Below the pieces are notes generated by a model that worked only from the letters and a program-made list of their open reading frames with translations, was not told the origin of the DNA and did not search any database. A DNA stretch of 16,781 nucleotides from an uncultured Opitutia bacterium (GTDB taxonomy: Bacteria; Verrucomicrobiota; Verrucomicrobiia; Opitutales; UBA953). The position numbers were made by a program, and so were the translations under genes. Below, piece by piece: positions 4,876-12,900 of this stretch. Location of the stretch: positions 1 through 16,781 of the forward strand of contig CAIXQT010000127.1 in NCBI GenBank assembly GCA_903921665.1, given 5' to 3'. Position 1 is the first letter of the stretch, and each line of letters opens with the position of its first letter.

Positions 4876-6069
4876 ATGCGTCTCCTGAGCATTCTTCTCG
4901 GCCTCTTCTTACTGTGCGGCTGCGTCCGCCCCAAGCCCATGCCCGACGACGAGAACGCCGTGACGGCGTTCGCGCTGCAGCACTTCGTCGACAACGACGA
5001 GATCACCGGCGCGGTGACCGCGGTGGTCGGTCCGGACGGGATCATCGCCCTCGAAGCCTTCGGCCTGGCGGACATCGCCAAGAAACGCTCGATGAGCAAG
5101 GACGCCATGTTCTGGATCGCTTCGATGACCAAGCCGATGACCGCGATGGGCGTCATGATGCTCGTCGAAGAAGGCAAGGTGAAGCTCGACGACCCGCTCG
5201 AGAAGTATGTCCCGGAGTTCAAGGGCATCCAGGTCAAGACCGCGCAGGGCCTCGTCGCCTCGAAGCGTCTCGTCACCGTCAAGGATCTCCTGACCCACAC
5301 CAGCGGCGTCGACACCGGGGCCGTGACTCCGGCAGGCGCACCCGTCGACACCCTGCCCCTCGCGGAGATGGCCGTCGCCTACGCGAAGAAGCCGCTCACC
5401 GACCAGCCCGGCGCCAAGTGGTCCTATAACAACAATGCCATCAACCTCCTCGGACGCATCATCGAGGTCGCCAGCGGCAAGCCTTACGAGGACTTCATGG
5501 AAGAACGCCTGTTCGAACCCCTCGGCATGACGAACACCACCTTCTGGCCGAACCGCGACCACCTCGACGTGGCCGCCAAGCCTTACAGCAAGAACAAGGA
5601 GACCGGCGAGCTCGTCGAAGCCAAGAACGCGCGCTTCAGCGAACCGCTGCACAACCCCAAGCGCACCCCCCTGCCTGCCGGCGGCCTGTTCTCCTGCGCC
5701 AAGGATCTCGGCAAGCTCTACCAGATGCTGCTCAACGACGGTCAGTTGAACGGTAAGCGTTATCTCAAGGCATCGACCTTGAAGCGGATGGCCACCAACC
5801 AGCTGGGCGACCTCCCGAAGGTCAGCTTCGCGCCAGGCATGCACATGGGCCTCGGCTTCCACGTCGTGCATCAGCCCCAGGAAGTCACCGAGAGCCTGAG
5901 CGTCGGTACGTTCGGCCATGGCGGCGCCTACGGCACCCAAGCGTGGATCGACCCCGTCAAGAAGCGCGCCTACGTCCTACTCATCCAGCGGACCGACCTC
6001 AAGAATTCCGACCAGAGCGATATCCGTAGGGAGTTCCAGAAGGCGGCGAAGGAAGCGTACGCGAAATAA
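4876..6069 (+). CDS. Beta-lactamase-family serine hydrolase, lipoprotein
   Basis: A 397-residue member of the class C beta-lactamase/esterase family (PF00144), which includes penicillin-binding-protein-like esterases and D-amino peptidases as well as true AmpC. The N-terminus MRLLSILLGLFLLCGC is a lipoprotein signal with lipobox L13-C-G-C16, so the protein should be lipid-anchored in the envelope. The nucleophile motif SMTK is at 83-86, YNN at 184-186, and HGG at 348-350 in GTFGHGGAYGTQAW, replacing the KTG box as in many esterase-like members. HTSGVDTG (141-148) is also typical. The start at 4876 gives the lipoprotein signal; the open frame upstream to 4780 is repeat DNA. The substrate is unknown and the neighbours do not settle it. 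Nothing supports an antibiotic-resistance role. Confidence 0.9.
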   Translation: MRLLSILLGLFLLCGCVRPKPMPDDENAVTAFALQHFVDNDEITGAVTAVVGPDGIIALEAFGLADIAKKRSMSKDAMFWIASMTKPMTAMGVMMLVEEGKVKLDDPLEKYVPEFKGIQVKTAQGLVASKRLVTVKDLLTHTSGVDTGAVTPAGAPVDTLPLAEMAVAYAKKPLTDQPGAKWSYNNNAINLLGRIIEVASGKPYEDFMEERLFEPLGMTNTTFWPNRDHLDVAAKPYSKNKETGELVEAKNARFSEPLHNPKRTPLPAGGLFSCAKDLGKLYQMLLNDGQLNGKRYLKASTLKRMATNQLGDLPKVSFAPGMHMGLGFHVVHQPQEVTESLSVGTFGHGGAYGTQAWIDPVKKRAYVLLIQRTDLKNSDQSDIRREFQKAAKEAYAK

Positions 6070-6071
6070 CG

Positions 6072-6088
6072 CGCGGCCGGAGGCCGCG
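6072..6088 (+). terminator. 7-bp GC hairpin just after the stop codon
   Basis: CGCGGCC-GGA-GGCCGCG begins 3 nt after the TAA at 6067-6069 and is followed by GAGGGGACAAGTGGGCA. The hairpin arms equal those at 4296-4312. No T-run follows. Confidence 0.55.
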
Positions 6089-6180
6089 AGGGGACAAGTG
6101 GGCAAGGTGACATGGGGACAAGCGGAGAGACATAACTCAAGGGGGGCAGCATGGGGGGGGGCCGGATAGTTAGTTTGGGG
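6089..6180 (+). repeat. Post-stop module and interrupted ACCGGA left arm with a G9 run
   Basis: AGGGGACAAGTGGGCA and GGTGACATGGGG (6089-6117) are the usual post-stop module. At 6136 CTCAAGGGG-GGCAGCAT begins a left-arm copy of the inverted-repeat element, continuing through a run of nine G (6153-6161) into CCGGATAGTTAG. Its right arm is at 6257-6279, with a compact REPIN between them. Confidence 0.55.
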
Positions 6181-6186
6181 CATGAG

Positions 6187-6238
6187 GTAGGGGCGTGCGG
6201 CCCGCGCGCCCGAGGATGACCGGGCCGGTCATCCCTAC
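6187..6238. repeat. Compact REPIN, copy 3
   Basis: GTAG (6187-6190), hairpin 6191-6211, spacer GA, hairpin 6214-6234, CTAC (6235-6238). Sequence equals copy 2. It sits between the two arms of an ACCGGA inverted-repeat element, where the copy at 9412-9493 has no REPIN. Confidence 0.72.
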
Positions 6239-6256
6239 CATGACCGAAGCATCAAT

Positions 6257-6324
6257 CCCGGTTTCCGGTTTCCTTCTGGCGAATGCATCGTTTCGGGTGG
6301 CAGGTGGCGGTCTCAGGTGGCGGG
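6257..6324 (+). repeat. ACCGGA right arm and GGTGGCG repeats
   Basis: CCCGGTTTCCGGTTTCC (6257-6273) then a diverged end TTCTGG. TTTCGGGTGGCAGGTGGCGG (6291-6310) and GGTGGCGGG (6317-6325) follow, directly before the GTAG of the next REPIN. Confidence 0.55.
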
Positions 6325-6329
6325 CGGAG

Positions 6330-6454
6330 GTAGGGACGTGATTGCCATCACGTCCGTTCGCGAACGGCACATCCGAATGTAAACCGAGTCAGACTAAGAC
6401 CCGACGGCTCCCGGCCTCGGGCTCGAACGGCGGCGATGGCAATCGCCGCCCTAC
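6330..6454. repeat. Long REPIN with two different compensated stems
   Basis: Left REP: GTAG (6330-6333) then arms GGACGTGAT/ATCACGTCC (6334-6342, 6347-6355), loop TGCC. A perfect 14-bp palindrome CCGTTCGCGAACGG follows (6354-6367). Right REP: arms GGCGGCGAT/ATCGCCGCC (6429-6437, 6442-6450), loop GGCA, then CTAC (6451-6454). The loops TGCC and GGCA are reverse complements, so the two REPs are inverted copies whose stems differ but remain paired. CGAACGG occurs on both sides of the 57-bp interior. Confidence 0.7.
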
Positions 6455-6458
6455 CCTG

Positions 6459-6508
6459 CGCGGCGGGGCCGCGAGGTGGAAGCGGTTGGCGGTTAGCGGT
6501 TGGGAACA
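6459..6508 (+). repeat. Hairpin plus three GCGGTTR heptads, copy 2
   Basis: CGCGGC-GGG-GCCGCG hairpin (6459-6473), GAGGTGGAA, then heptads GCGGTTG, GCGGTTA, GCGGTTG (6482-6502) and GGAACACA. It starts four bases after the CTAC of the long REPIN, the same junction as at 9707/9712. Confidence 0.6.
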
Positions 6509-6522
6509 CAGAGTGGCAAATA

Positions 6523-6547
6523 GGACAGCACGTGGTGCTGTCCCTAC
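6523..6547. repeat. Single REP-like hairpin with GTAG foot, third stem type
   Basis: Arms GGACAGCAC (6523-6531) and GTGCTGTCC (6535-6543), loop GTG, then CTAC (6544-6547). The foot is the same as in the other REPs while the stem sequence is unrelated. Confidence 0.6.
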
Positions 6548-6548
6548 C

Positions 6549-6585
6549 CTGCTTCGCAGCAGATCACCATGCCAGCGGATCCCCA
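6549..6585 (-). repeat. 3' cassette of the porin gene, minus strand
   Basis: Read on the minus strand this is GGGGATCCGCTGGCATGGTGA then TCTGCTGCGAAGCAGG. It matches 13304-13340, which follows the stop of the DUF1080 fusion gene on the plus strand, at all but two positions. The module therefore tracks the orientation of the upstream gene. Confidence 0.65.
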
Positions 6586-6604
6586 CGCGATGCGAAGCAT
6601 CGCG
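6586..6604 (-). terminator. 8-bp hairpin with GAA/TTC loop next to the porin stop
   Basis: CGCGATGC-GAA-GCATCGCG lies one base beyond the porin stop (TAA on the minus strand, 6606-6608). The core GCGAAGC on the plus strand is a known very stable DNA mini-hairpin type. No T-run follows. Confidence 0.55.
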
Positions 6605-6605
6605 C

Positions 6606-7739
6606 TTACCAACTCACGCGGAAGCCGGTGGTAAAGCCCCAGCCGGCGTAGGATCCGCCGTCGGCGGCGACATCGTGCATGAGGGCATGCTCGACGGCGA
6701 ACATCCACTTGAGCTTATGCCCGTAGAAGTAGCGGTTCAGGCCGAGATAGAACTCCTGGTAACGATCGCCGTGACCAGGCGTGACCCAGCTTTCGTAACG
6801 GATCGGGTAAAGCCCGTTGGCCAGCTTGCTTTCGAGATAGGTATAGCGCAGGACGCCCTGCCATTCCGGCGAGAAGTCATAGATCGGCTCGAGCTCGATG
6901 CCCTTGAGATCAGATTGCGAACCACGGCCTTCGGAGGCGGCGAGGTCGACATTGAAGGTCCATGGCCCTTGCGTGAACTGGCCGCTGAGCGACAAGGCGT
7001 GCTGATGGTTGCGGCTGAACGGCTGCGGCGAGCCGGTGGAATTCTTTGCGCTGTCGGACTGGGTCAGGCAATCGAAGCGCACGAACGCTTTCTCGAGACC
7101 CCACTGCTCGTCGAAATGCCAGCCCGTGGAGACGAAGCCGATCGTACCGGCGTCGAACTTTCCGAAATAAGGATCGGCCGAACCCGCCGTGAAGACCCCG
7201 GCGCGATAGAACCACTTGCCGCGGTCGCCTTCGAAGCTGATGCCGGGAATCGATTCCTCGATCATCCCGAAGTTGTTCGAAATCGCACTGCGGTCGATTG
7301 TCGGAAGCACGAGCGAGGACGTCGAACCATCGAGCGTAAAGCGTACGCCTTGACGACCGACCGTCCACGCCGCCTCCGGACCCGGCGACCACTTCACATT
7401 GGCGTCGGTGACCTTATTGAAGAGCGGATCCGGGGCGCCCAGGTTGAAATCGAATTCCGCGGAGAAGTACCATTCCTGCAGGAACTGTCCTTTCAAGCCG
7501 ATACGTGAGCGACGATTGGCCCAACCGGAGTCGGTCTGCCCGCCATTACGGAACGCGTAATAATCAAACTGTTCGCGGCCGATGAAGCGGAGCTCCTGGA
7601 ACGTGTCGGCGGACGAACCTTTGAGCAGCACGGCCTTGTTCCAGAGGGCATCGTAAGCCGACGGCTCCGGCGTCGGAGCGGCCATCGCGAGAGGCAAGGC
7701 GGCGGCGAAGAGCAGGAACGTGACAGGCTGCGAAGGCAT
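6606..7739 (-). CDS. Outer-membrane porin, phosphate-selective OprO/OprP-like
   Basis: A 377-residue outer-membrane protein. The N-terminus (MPSQPVTFLLFAAALPLAMA, cleavage likely after residue 20) is a signal peptide. The rest alternates short polar/aromatic strands, for example SRIGLKGQFLQEWYFSAEFD and WQGVLRYTYLES, and ends in a terminal Trp after GFTTGFRVS, as expected for barrel insertion. The FRNGGQTDSGWANRRSRIGLKG region resembles the Porin_O_P family (PF07396). In Verrucomicrobiota such porins are not necessarily phosphate channels. An ATG at 7772 would add 11 residues including an Arg and is equally possible as start. The gene is transcribed away from the Gfo/Idh/MocA gene, with 124 bp between the starts, so the two may share regulation and substrate, which is inference. 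Confidence 0.85.
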   Translation of the reverse strand: MPSQPVTFLLFAAALPLAMAAPTPEPSAYDALWNKAVLLKGSSADTFQELRFIGREQFDYYAFRNGGQTDSGWANRRSRIGLKGQFLQEWYFSAEFDFNLGAPDPLFNKVTDANVKWSPGPEAAWTVGRQGVRFTLDGSTSSLVLPTIDRSAISNNFGMIEESIPGISFEGDRGKWFYRAGVFTAGSADPYFGKFDAGTIGFVSTGWHFDEQWGLEKAFVRFDCLTQSDSAKNSTGSPQPFSRNHQHALSLSGQFTQGPWTFNVDLAASEGRGSQSDLKGIELEPIYDFSPEWQGVLRYTYLESKLANGLYPIRYESWVTPGHGDRYQEFYLGLNRYFYGHKLKWMFAVEHALMHDVAADGGSYAGWGFTTGFRVSW

Positions 7740-7863
7740 AAGCAGGCTCACAGAGAAAGCCGCGGGCCGCATGAAAACGAGACTTAAACAGCAGATAAAG
7801 GTCATATCGACGGGTTGCCATGCCAGCCGCGAACCGACTGACTGAACGGACCCCACCTCCGCC
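7740..7863. promoter_or_regulatory. Divergent promoter region, porin / oxidoreductase
   Basis: This 124-bp gap separates two starts facing away from each other and contains none of the repeat modules seen in other gaps. It has an A/T-rich centre (7774-7809) with CCTTTATCT on the minus strand (7801-7793), similar to the CCTTTATCC motif of other genes but at 20 or 53 nt from the porin start. ACTGACTGAAC at 7842-7852 is a small direct repeat. No clear -35/-10 pair can be assigned. Confidence 0.45.
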
Positions 7864-9255
7864 ATGACCCTGTCTCGTCGAAACTTCCTGCGTACCGCCG
7901 CGCTGGCCACCCTCGCCTTCCCCGCCCTCGTCCGCGCCCGCAACCTGAACTCGCAGCTGCAGATCGCCGCCGTCGGCACCGAAGCCAAGGGCTTCGACGA
8001 CATCAAGGAGATCGGCTCGCACCCTAAGGCGAAGTACGTCGGCTTCTGCGACATCGACGCCGCGCGCTTCGCTCGCGCCGAGGCCAAGTATCCCGGCGTC
8101 GCCCGCTTCGCCGATTTCCGCGAGATGTACGCCAAGCTCGGCGACACCTTCGACGCCGTCAGCGTCTCGACGCCTGACCACATGCATGCGTTGCCGACCA
8201 TGATGGCCATGCGCCTCGGCAAGCACGTCTATTGCCAGAAGCCCCTCACCCATACCGTCTGGGAAGCCCGCCAGCTCCGCCTGCAGGCCGCGAAGTCGAA
8301 GGTCCGCACCCAGATGGGCAACCAGATCCATTCCGCTGCCGAGTATCGCACCGGCGTGAAGCTCATCCAGACCGGCCGCATCGGCAAGATCCTCGCCGTG
8401 CACACCTGGCACCCCAACACCGGCAACAGGTATACCAACATGACCGCTGCTCCGGCGTCGGCGCCCGTGCCTGCCGGCGTCAGCTGGGATCTCTGGCTCG
8501 GTTGCTCGCCGACGCGCGAGTTCGCACCGGACGTCTACCATCCGTTCAAGTGGCGCGACTGGGTGGATTTCGGCAGCGGCACCATGGGCGACTTCGGCTG
8601 CCACCTGCTGGACCCCGTCTTCACCGCGCTCAAGCTCGGCAATCCGATCTACGTCAAAGCCGAAAGCGTCGGCGCCAACGCCCAGACCTGGTGCCGCGAG
8701 CAGACCATCGAGTGGCTCTTCCCCGGAACCGAATACACCAAGGGCGATACCCTCAAGGTCACTTGGTACGATGGCGGACGCCTCCCCGATCTCGCGCTCG
8801 CGCAGATGCCCGCCGGCAAGAAGTTCGTCGCCGCCGGCTCGATCTTCATCGGCGAACTCGGCGTCATGATGCTGCCGCACGTCGGCATGCCGCAGCTCTT
8901 CCCCGAGGCCAAGTTCGGCAAGAACCTCAATCCCGGCGAACTCGCCCGCCGCGCGCGCGCCAAGGACAAGCCCACCGATCAGGTCGCCGTCAGCCTCGCG
9001 GACTACGTCGAAGGCTCCAGCCATTACCACGCCTGGGTCGACGCCGCGCTCGGCGGACACGAGACCTCGGATAATTTCGCTTACGCCGGTCCGCTGACCG
9101 AAGCCGTGCAGCTCGGCAACGTCGCCTCGCGCTTCAGCGGCGTGAAACTCGAATGGGATGTCGCGAACCTAAAATTCCCGGGCAAGCCCGAAGCCGAAGC
9201 GTTACTGACGAAGGAGTATCGGAAGGGATGGGAACTTGTCGCCGCTGATAAGTAA
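7864..9255 (+). CDS. Tat-exported Gfo/Idh/MocA family oxidoreductase
   Basis: A 463-residue NAD(P)-dependent sugar oxidoreductase. The N-terminus MTLSRRNFLRTAALATLAFPALVRA is a Tat signal with SRRNFLR at 4-10, so it is exported folded with its cofactor. The Rossmann domain runs from about 31 to 155, with QIAAVGTEAKG and FCDID (61-65). The usual EKP of the family is QKP here (125-127, in CQKPLTHTVWEAR), a variant common in PVC homologues. GDFGCHLLDP (242-251) is the conserved helix near the active site, where H247 is a candidate catalytic residue. Members of this exported group are known or proposed to oxidise glycoside carbons such as C3, making 3-keto substrates. The neighbouring DUF1080 domain gene would cleave such products. 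The substrate is not known. The start is fixed by the Tat motif. Confidence 0.9.
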   Translation: MTLSRRNFLRTAALATLAFPALVRARNLNSQLQIAAVGTEAKGFDDIKEIGSHPKAKYVGFCDIDAARFARAEAKYPGVARFADFREMYAKLGDTFDAVSVSTPDHMHALPTMMAMRLGKHVYCQKPLTHTVWEARQLRLQAAKSKVRTQMGNQIHSAAEYRTGVKLIQTGRIGKILAVHTWHPNTGNRYTNMTAAPASAPVPAGVSWDLWLGCSPTREFAPDVYHPFKWRDWVDFGSGTMGDFGCHLLDPVFTALKLGNPIYVKAESVGANAQTWCREQTIEWLFPGTEYTKGDTLKVTWYDGGRLPDLALAQMPAGKKFVAAGSIFIGELGVMMLPHVGMPQLFPEAKFGKNLNPGELARRARAKDKPTDQVAVSLADYVEGSSHYHAWVDAALGGHETSDNFAYAGPLTEAVQLGNVASRFSGVKLEWDVANLKFPGKPEAEALLTKEYRKGWELVAADK

Positions 9256-9263
9256 GGCGGCGA
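9239..9263 (+). terminator. 7-bp inverted repeat around the stop codon
   Basis: TCGCCGC (9239-9245) and GCGGCGA (9257-9263) are complementary and enclose the TAA stop (9253-9255). GAGGGGGCACGTGGGCA follows at once and there is no T-run. Confidence 0.5.
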
Positions 9264-9265
9264 TC

Positions 9266-9403
9266 AGAGGGGGCACGTGGGCATGGTGACAAGGGGGCAC
9301 GGAGCAAATGAGGGGCCACGTGGGCAGGAGGACCTGAGGGCCAGAGTCTGACCGTGCAAAGGTGCAACTGCGGCGGTGCCGCGTGCAAAAGCGCAAAGGT
9401 GAG
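9266..9403 (+). repeat. 3' cassette with doubled CACGTGGGCA module and a swapped hairpin
   Basis: Two CACGTGGGCA modules follow one another (9266-9303 and 9309-9332). Then GTGCAAAGGTGCAA (9354-9367), a GCGGC-GGT-GCCGC hairpin (9370-9382), and a second degenerate unit GTGCAAAAGCGCAAAGG (9384-9400). The hairpin stands where other copies have GGAGC/GCTCC, so the stem changed on both sides. The G-rich tract is absent from this copy. Confidence 0.65.
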
Positions 9404-9411
9404 AGACAGCG

Positions 9412-9493
9412 CTCAAAGGGAGACCGGAAACCGGATGATTAGCAGGGGGTGTATGACCGAAGCATTAATTCCGGTCTCCGGTTTCCCTTTGAG
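9412..9493. repeat. Inverted-repeat element with 24-bp arms, no internal REPIN
   Basis: Left arm 9412-9435 (CTCAAAGGG, AGACCGG, AAACCGGA) and right arm 9470-9493 are complementary at 22 of 24 positions. The 34-bp interior ends with ATGACCGAAGCATTAAT. Related half-elements at 1077, 4624/4748 and 6136/6257 have a compact REPIN at the position corresponding to about 9453. It resembles a small non-autonomous element or a very large hairpin; no target duplication could be defined. Confidence 0.65.
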
Positions 9494-9505
9494 CGGGTGA
9501 ATCGT

Positions 9506-9580
9506 TTCAGGTGGCGGGTGGCGGGAGAGGCAGAGCGTGGCTTGTTCTTCGTTCTTGGTTCATTGTTATTGGCAGCGGTC
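9506..9580 (+). repeat. GGTGGCG repeat and TTCTTCG module
   Basis: TTCAGGTGGCGGGTGGCGGG (9506-9525) is followed by the GTTCTTCGTTCTTGG, TTCATTGTT, GCAGCGGTC module (9544-9580). The latter duplicates 822-859, and both copies immediately precede a REP hairpin. Confidence 0.6.
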
Positions 9581-9585
9581 GCAAG

Positions 9586-9707
9586 GTAGGGACGTGATTA
9601 CCATCACGTCCGTTCGCGGACGGACATGCGGTATCATGGGACTAGCTAAGCGCCGGCGACATACGACCTACCCGCTCGAACGGCGGTGATGGCAATCACC
9701 GCCCTAC
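9586..9707. repeat. Long REPIN, copy with covarying right stem
   Basis: Left REP: GTAG (9586-9589), arms GGACGTGAT/ATCACGTCC (9590-9598, 9603-9611), loop TACC. Right REP: arms GGCGGTGAT/ATCACCGCC (9682-9690, 9695-9703), loop GGCA, CTAC (9704-9707). Compared with the stem at 6429-6450 the change C to T in one arm is matched by G to A in the other. Interior sequence GCGCCGGCGACATACGA resembles 4677-4693. Confidence 0.7.
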
Positions 9708-9711
9708 CCAG

Positions 9712-9757
9712 CGCGGCGGAGCCGCGAGGTGATAGCGGTTGGCGGTTGGCGGTTGGG
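9712..9757 (+). repeat. Hairpin plus three GCGGTTG heptads, copy 3
   Basis: CGCGGC-GGA-GCCGCG hairpin (9712-9726), GAGGTGATA, then three perfect GCGGTTG heptads (9735-9755). It follows a long REPIN by four bases, as copy 2 does. Confidence 0.6.
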
Positions 9758-9914
9758 AAGTCAAAGGAGGACCGGAGAGACACATGTCAGGCAAAGTGCT
9801 GACGAAAAAATCATAGGTATAGCGGATGCATACAAGATGCAGCCGGCACCATTTCCCGCCATTTGAACAAGTGCGGTTGACGGGTGTCCAAGGGGCATAG
9901 ACAAACATCGTCCC
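9758..9914 (+). promoter_or_regulatory. Unique leader and possible promoter of the DUF1080 fusion gene
   Basis: These 157 bp share no module with other gaps. TTGACG (9877-9882) could be a -35 box, with TAGACA (9898-9903) as a poor -10 at only 15 bp spacing, so the promoter call is weak. The ATG is preceded by ATCGTCCC rather than a purine-rich ribosome site. Confidence 0.25.
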
Positions 9915-12900
9915 ATGAGAAACCCCCTCTCTGCGCTGCTCGCGTTCCTGCTGGCCGCCCTCGCTCCCCTTTCGGCCCAGGACGGCTTCAAGCCTCTGTT
10001 CGATGGCAAGACCCTCGCCGGCTGGGACGGCAACCCCGAGCTATGGTCCGTCGAGGATGGCGCGATCACCGGCAAGACCAAGGGTCCGGACCATCTGGCT
10101 TACAATCAGTTCCTCATCTGGCGCGGGGGTGTCGTGAAGAACTTCGAACTGCGCGCCAAGATCAAGTGCTCCGCCAGCAACTCCGGCATCCAGTATCGCA
10201 GCAAGGAGCTGCCCGAGGCTGGGAAGTGGGTCGTCGGTGGCTACCAGTGCGACGTCCATGCCAACGCCCCTTACAACGCCATGGTCTACGAAGAGCGCGG
10301 CCGCGGCATCCTCGTGCAGAACGGCCAGAGCGTCATCATCGACGAAAAAGGCGACAAGTGGCTCGCCGCCGAACGCGACCCCGTGAAGGTCGACTTCACC
10401 GAGTGGCAAGAGTACGTCATCATCGCTCAGGGTAACCACCTCATCCACAAGATCAACGGCAAGGTCACCATCGACCTCGTCGACCACCAGGAGAAGAACC
10501 GCTCCCTCGAAGGCCTGCTCGCCTTCCAGGTGCACAAAGGCCCGGCCATGATCGTCCAGATCAAGGATATCATGCTCAAAGAGCTTCCCGAAACCGCTCT
10601 GCTCTCCCTCGAGAAGAACCAGATCCCGAGCGACGCGCAGCGTATCGTCCCGCCGGCAGCCAAGAAGGCCGCGCCGAAGGCCAAGAAGGCTCCGGCTAAG
10701 GCTGCGGCCAAGAAGACGCCGGCCGACCCCAACACCGGCAAGGCCATCGGGGAGAACAAGGCCACGCCCATCGACCGCATCAAGGCCCCCGAAGGTTTCA
10801 AGGTCGAGCTGCTCTACTCCGTCCCCGGAGAGTCCCTCGGCTCCTGGGTCGCCCTTTGCGCCGACGACAAAGGCCGCATCTATGCCAGCGACCAATACGG
10901 CGACCTCTACCGCTTCCCCGCCCCCGCCGCCGGCCAGGCCCTCAAGGCCGCCGACATCAAGAAGATGTCGGTCAGCATCCGCGCCATCAACGGCATGGTC
11001 TGGGCCTTCGGCGCGCTTTACGCCGGCGTGAACGATTACGAGAAGAAGATCCCCAGCGGCTTCTATCGCCTCAGCGACAGCGATGGCGACGACCAGCTCG
11101 ATAAGGTCGAACTCCTCCGCGCCATCGAATCCGGCGGCGACCACGGCGTGCACAAGGTCGTCGTCACCAAGGACCAGCAGGGCTTCTACCTCATCACCGG
11201 CAACAACTCCATCAAGACCGAGACCGCGGCGACCTCGCCCGTCGCGCCGCTCTGGGGCGACGACCACCTCCTGCCCCGCATGCCGGACGGCCGCGGCCAT
11301 AACCGCCACGTGCTCGCCCCCGGCGGCATCGTCTACCGCATCAGCAAGGACGGGAAGACCTTCGAGACCTTCGCCAGCGGCTTCCGCAACATCTACGGCG
11401 GCGCCATCAACCGCTCCGGCGACCTGTTCACGTACGACGCCGACATGGAGTACGACTTCAACACGTCCTGGTATCGCCCGACCCGCGTGAACCACGTCGT
11501 CAGCGGCGGCGAATACGGCTGGCGCAACGGCGCCGGTAAGTATCCCGAATTCTACCCCGACAACCTGCCCGCCACCGTCAACATCGGTCCCGGCTCGCCC
11601 ACCGGCATCGCCTTCGGCTACGGCGCAAAGTTCCCCGCCAAGTATCAGGAGGCGCTTTACATCATGGATTGGAGCTGGGGCAAGATCTACGCCATCGACC
11701 TCCAGGCCAAGGGCGCCAGCTATGTCGGCACCAAGACCGACTTCATCGGCGGCGCGCCGCTGCCCGTCACCGACCTCCTGATCCACCCGCAGGACGGCGC
11801 GATGTACTTCGCCATCGGCGGCCGCAAGGTCCAGTCCGGCCTCTACCGCGTGACGTACGCCGGCAAGGAATCGACCGAACCCGTCCTGGCCTCCGTCGCC
11901 AAGGTCGCCCCCGAAGTCGCCGCCCGCAAGGCGCTCGAGAAATTCCACGGCAAGCAGGACGCCAAGGCCGCGGACGCCGCGTGGCCCCACCTGTCATCTT
12001 CCGACCGCTGGCTGCGCTTCGCCGCGCGCGGCGTGCTCGAACACCAGCCTTACGCCGGCTGGAGCGAACGCGCCTTCGCCGAGAAGAACACCACCGCCCG
12101 ACTCGAAGCGCTCCTCGCGCTGACCCGTCAGGCCGCCAAGTGCCCCTACCACACCGAGCGTGCCGCCAAGCCGGACCCGCGCACCGGCATCGCGCCGACG
12201 ACCGCCGCGCCGACCGCCGCGGAAGCCGCGCTGCGCGACCGCCTGCTCGCCGCCCTCCGCGCCGATGACTTCAACCAGCTCACCTTGGAGCAGAAACTCC
12301 TGCACGTGCGCCTGACCCAGATCATCCTGCACCGCTATGGCAACCCCGACGCCGCCGGCGTGGCCGCGATCGTCGCCCAATACGATGCCGCCTATCCTTC
12401 GGCCGACTTCGGTCTCAACTGGCTCCTGGTCGAGACCCTCGGCCATCTCCAGTCGCCGACCCTCGCCGCCAAGGCCATGGCCTTCGTCGCCAATGCCGGC
12501 AGCCAGGAGCCCGAGCTCGAGGTCATGCGCAGCGTGCGCATGCTGAAGACCGGCTGGACGCCCGCGCTCCGCGAAGCCCAGCTCAACTGGTTCGTCAAGG
12601 CCGCCAGCTACCGCGGCGGTTCGAGCTTCGGCAAGTTCGTCGAGTTCATCCGCAACGACAGCCTCGCCACGTTCACGCCCGAGGAGCTCGCTCGACACGA
12701 GAAGCTCATCGCGCTCGCCAAGAACCCGCCCGTGAAGTCCGCCTATGAGAACGTCGGCGCCATGTTCGCCGGCCGCACGCCCAAGAACTGGACGCTCGAA
12801 GAGCTCAGCGCCGCCACGAAGACCGGACTCAAAGGCCGCGACTTCGCCCAGGGCCGCAAGGTCTTCAGCGCCGCCGCCTGCTTCACCTGCCACCGCTTCG

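Noticed and set aside
4876..6069. Antibiotic-resistance AmpC beta-lactamase
   Set aside because: Lipoprotein signal, HGG in place of KTG and overall motifs fit the broad esterase/peptidase group; nothing points to resistance.
6342..7508. Plus-strand open frame of 388 codons over the porin gene
   Set aside because: Its first part reads repeat modules and the rest is antisense to a porin with a clear signal peptide and C-terminal Trp.
9412..9493. Insertion sequence or classical MITE
   Set aside because: No transposase is present and I could not define a target-site duplication. I keep it as an inverted-repeat element of unknown mobility.
10041..11990. Long minus-strand open frame (649 codons) opposite the DUF1080 fusion gene
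   Set aside because: High-GC genes with strong third-position bias give long antisense frames. The translation is Asp/Val/Gly-rich and shows no fold or motif, while the plus strand has clear domains. The same holds for minus-strand frames at 2947-3507, 4909-5940, 7564-9060, 11994-12962 and 13629-14486.
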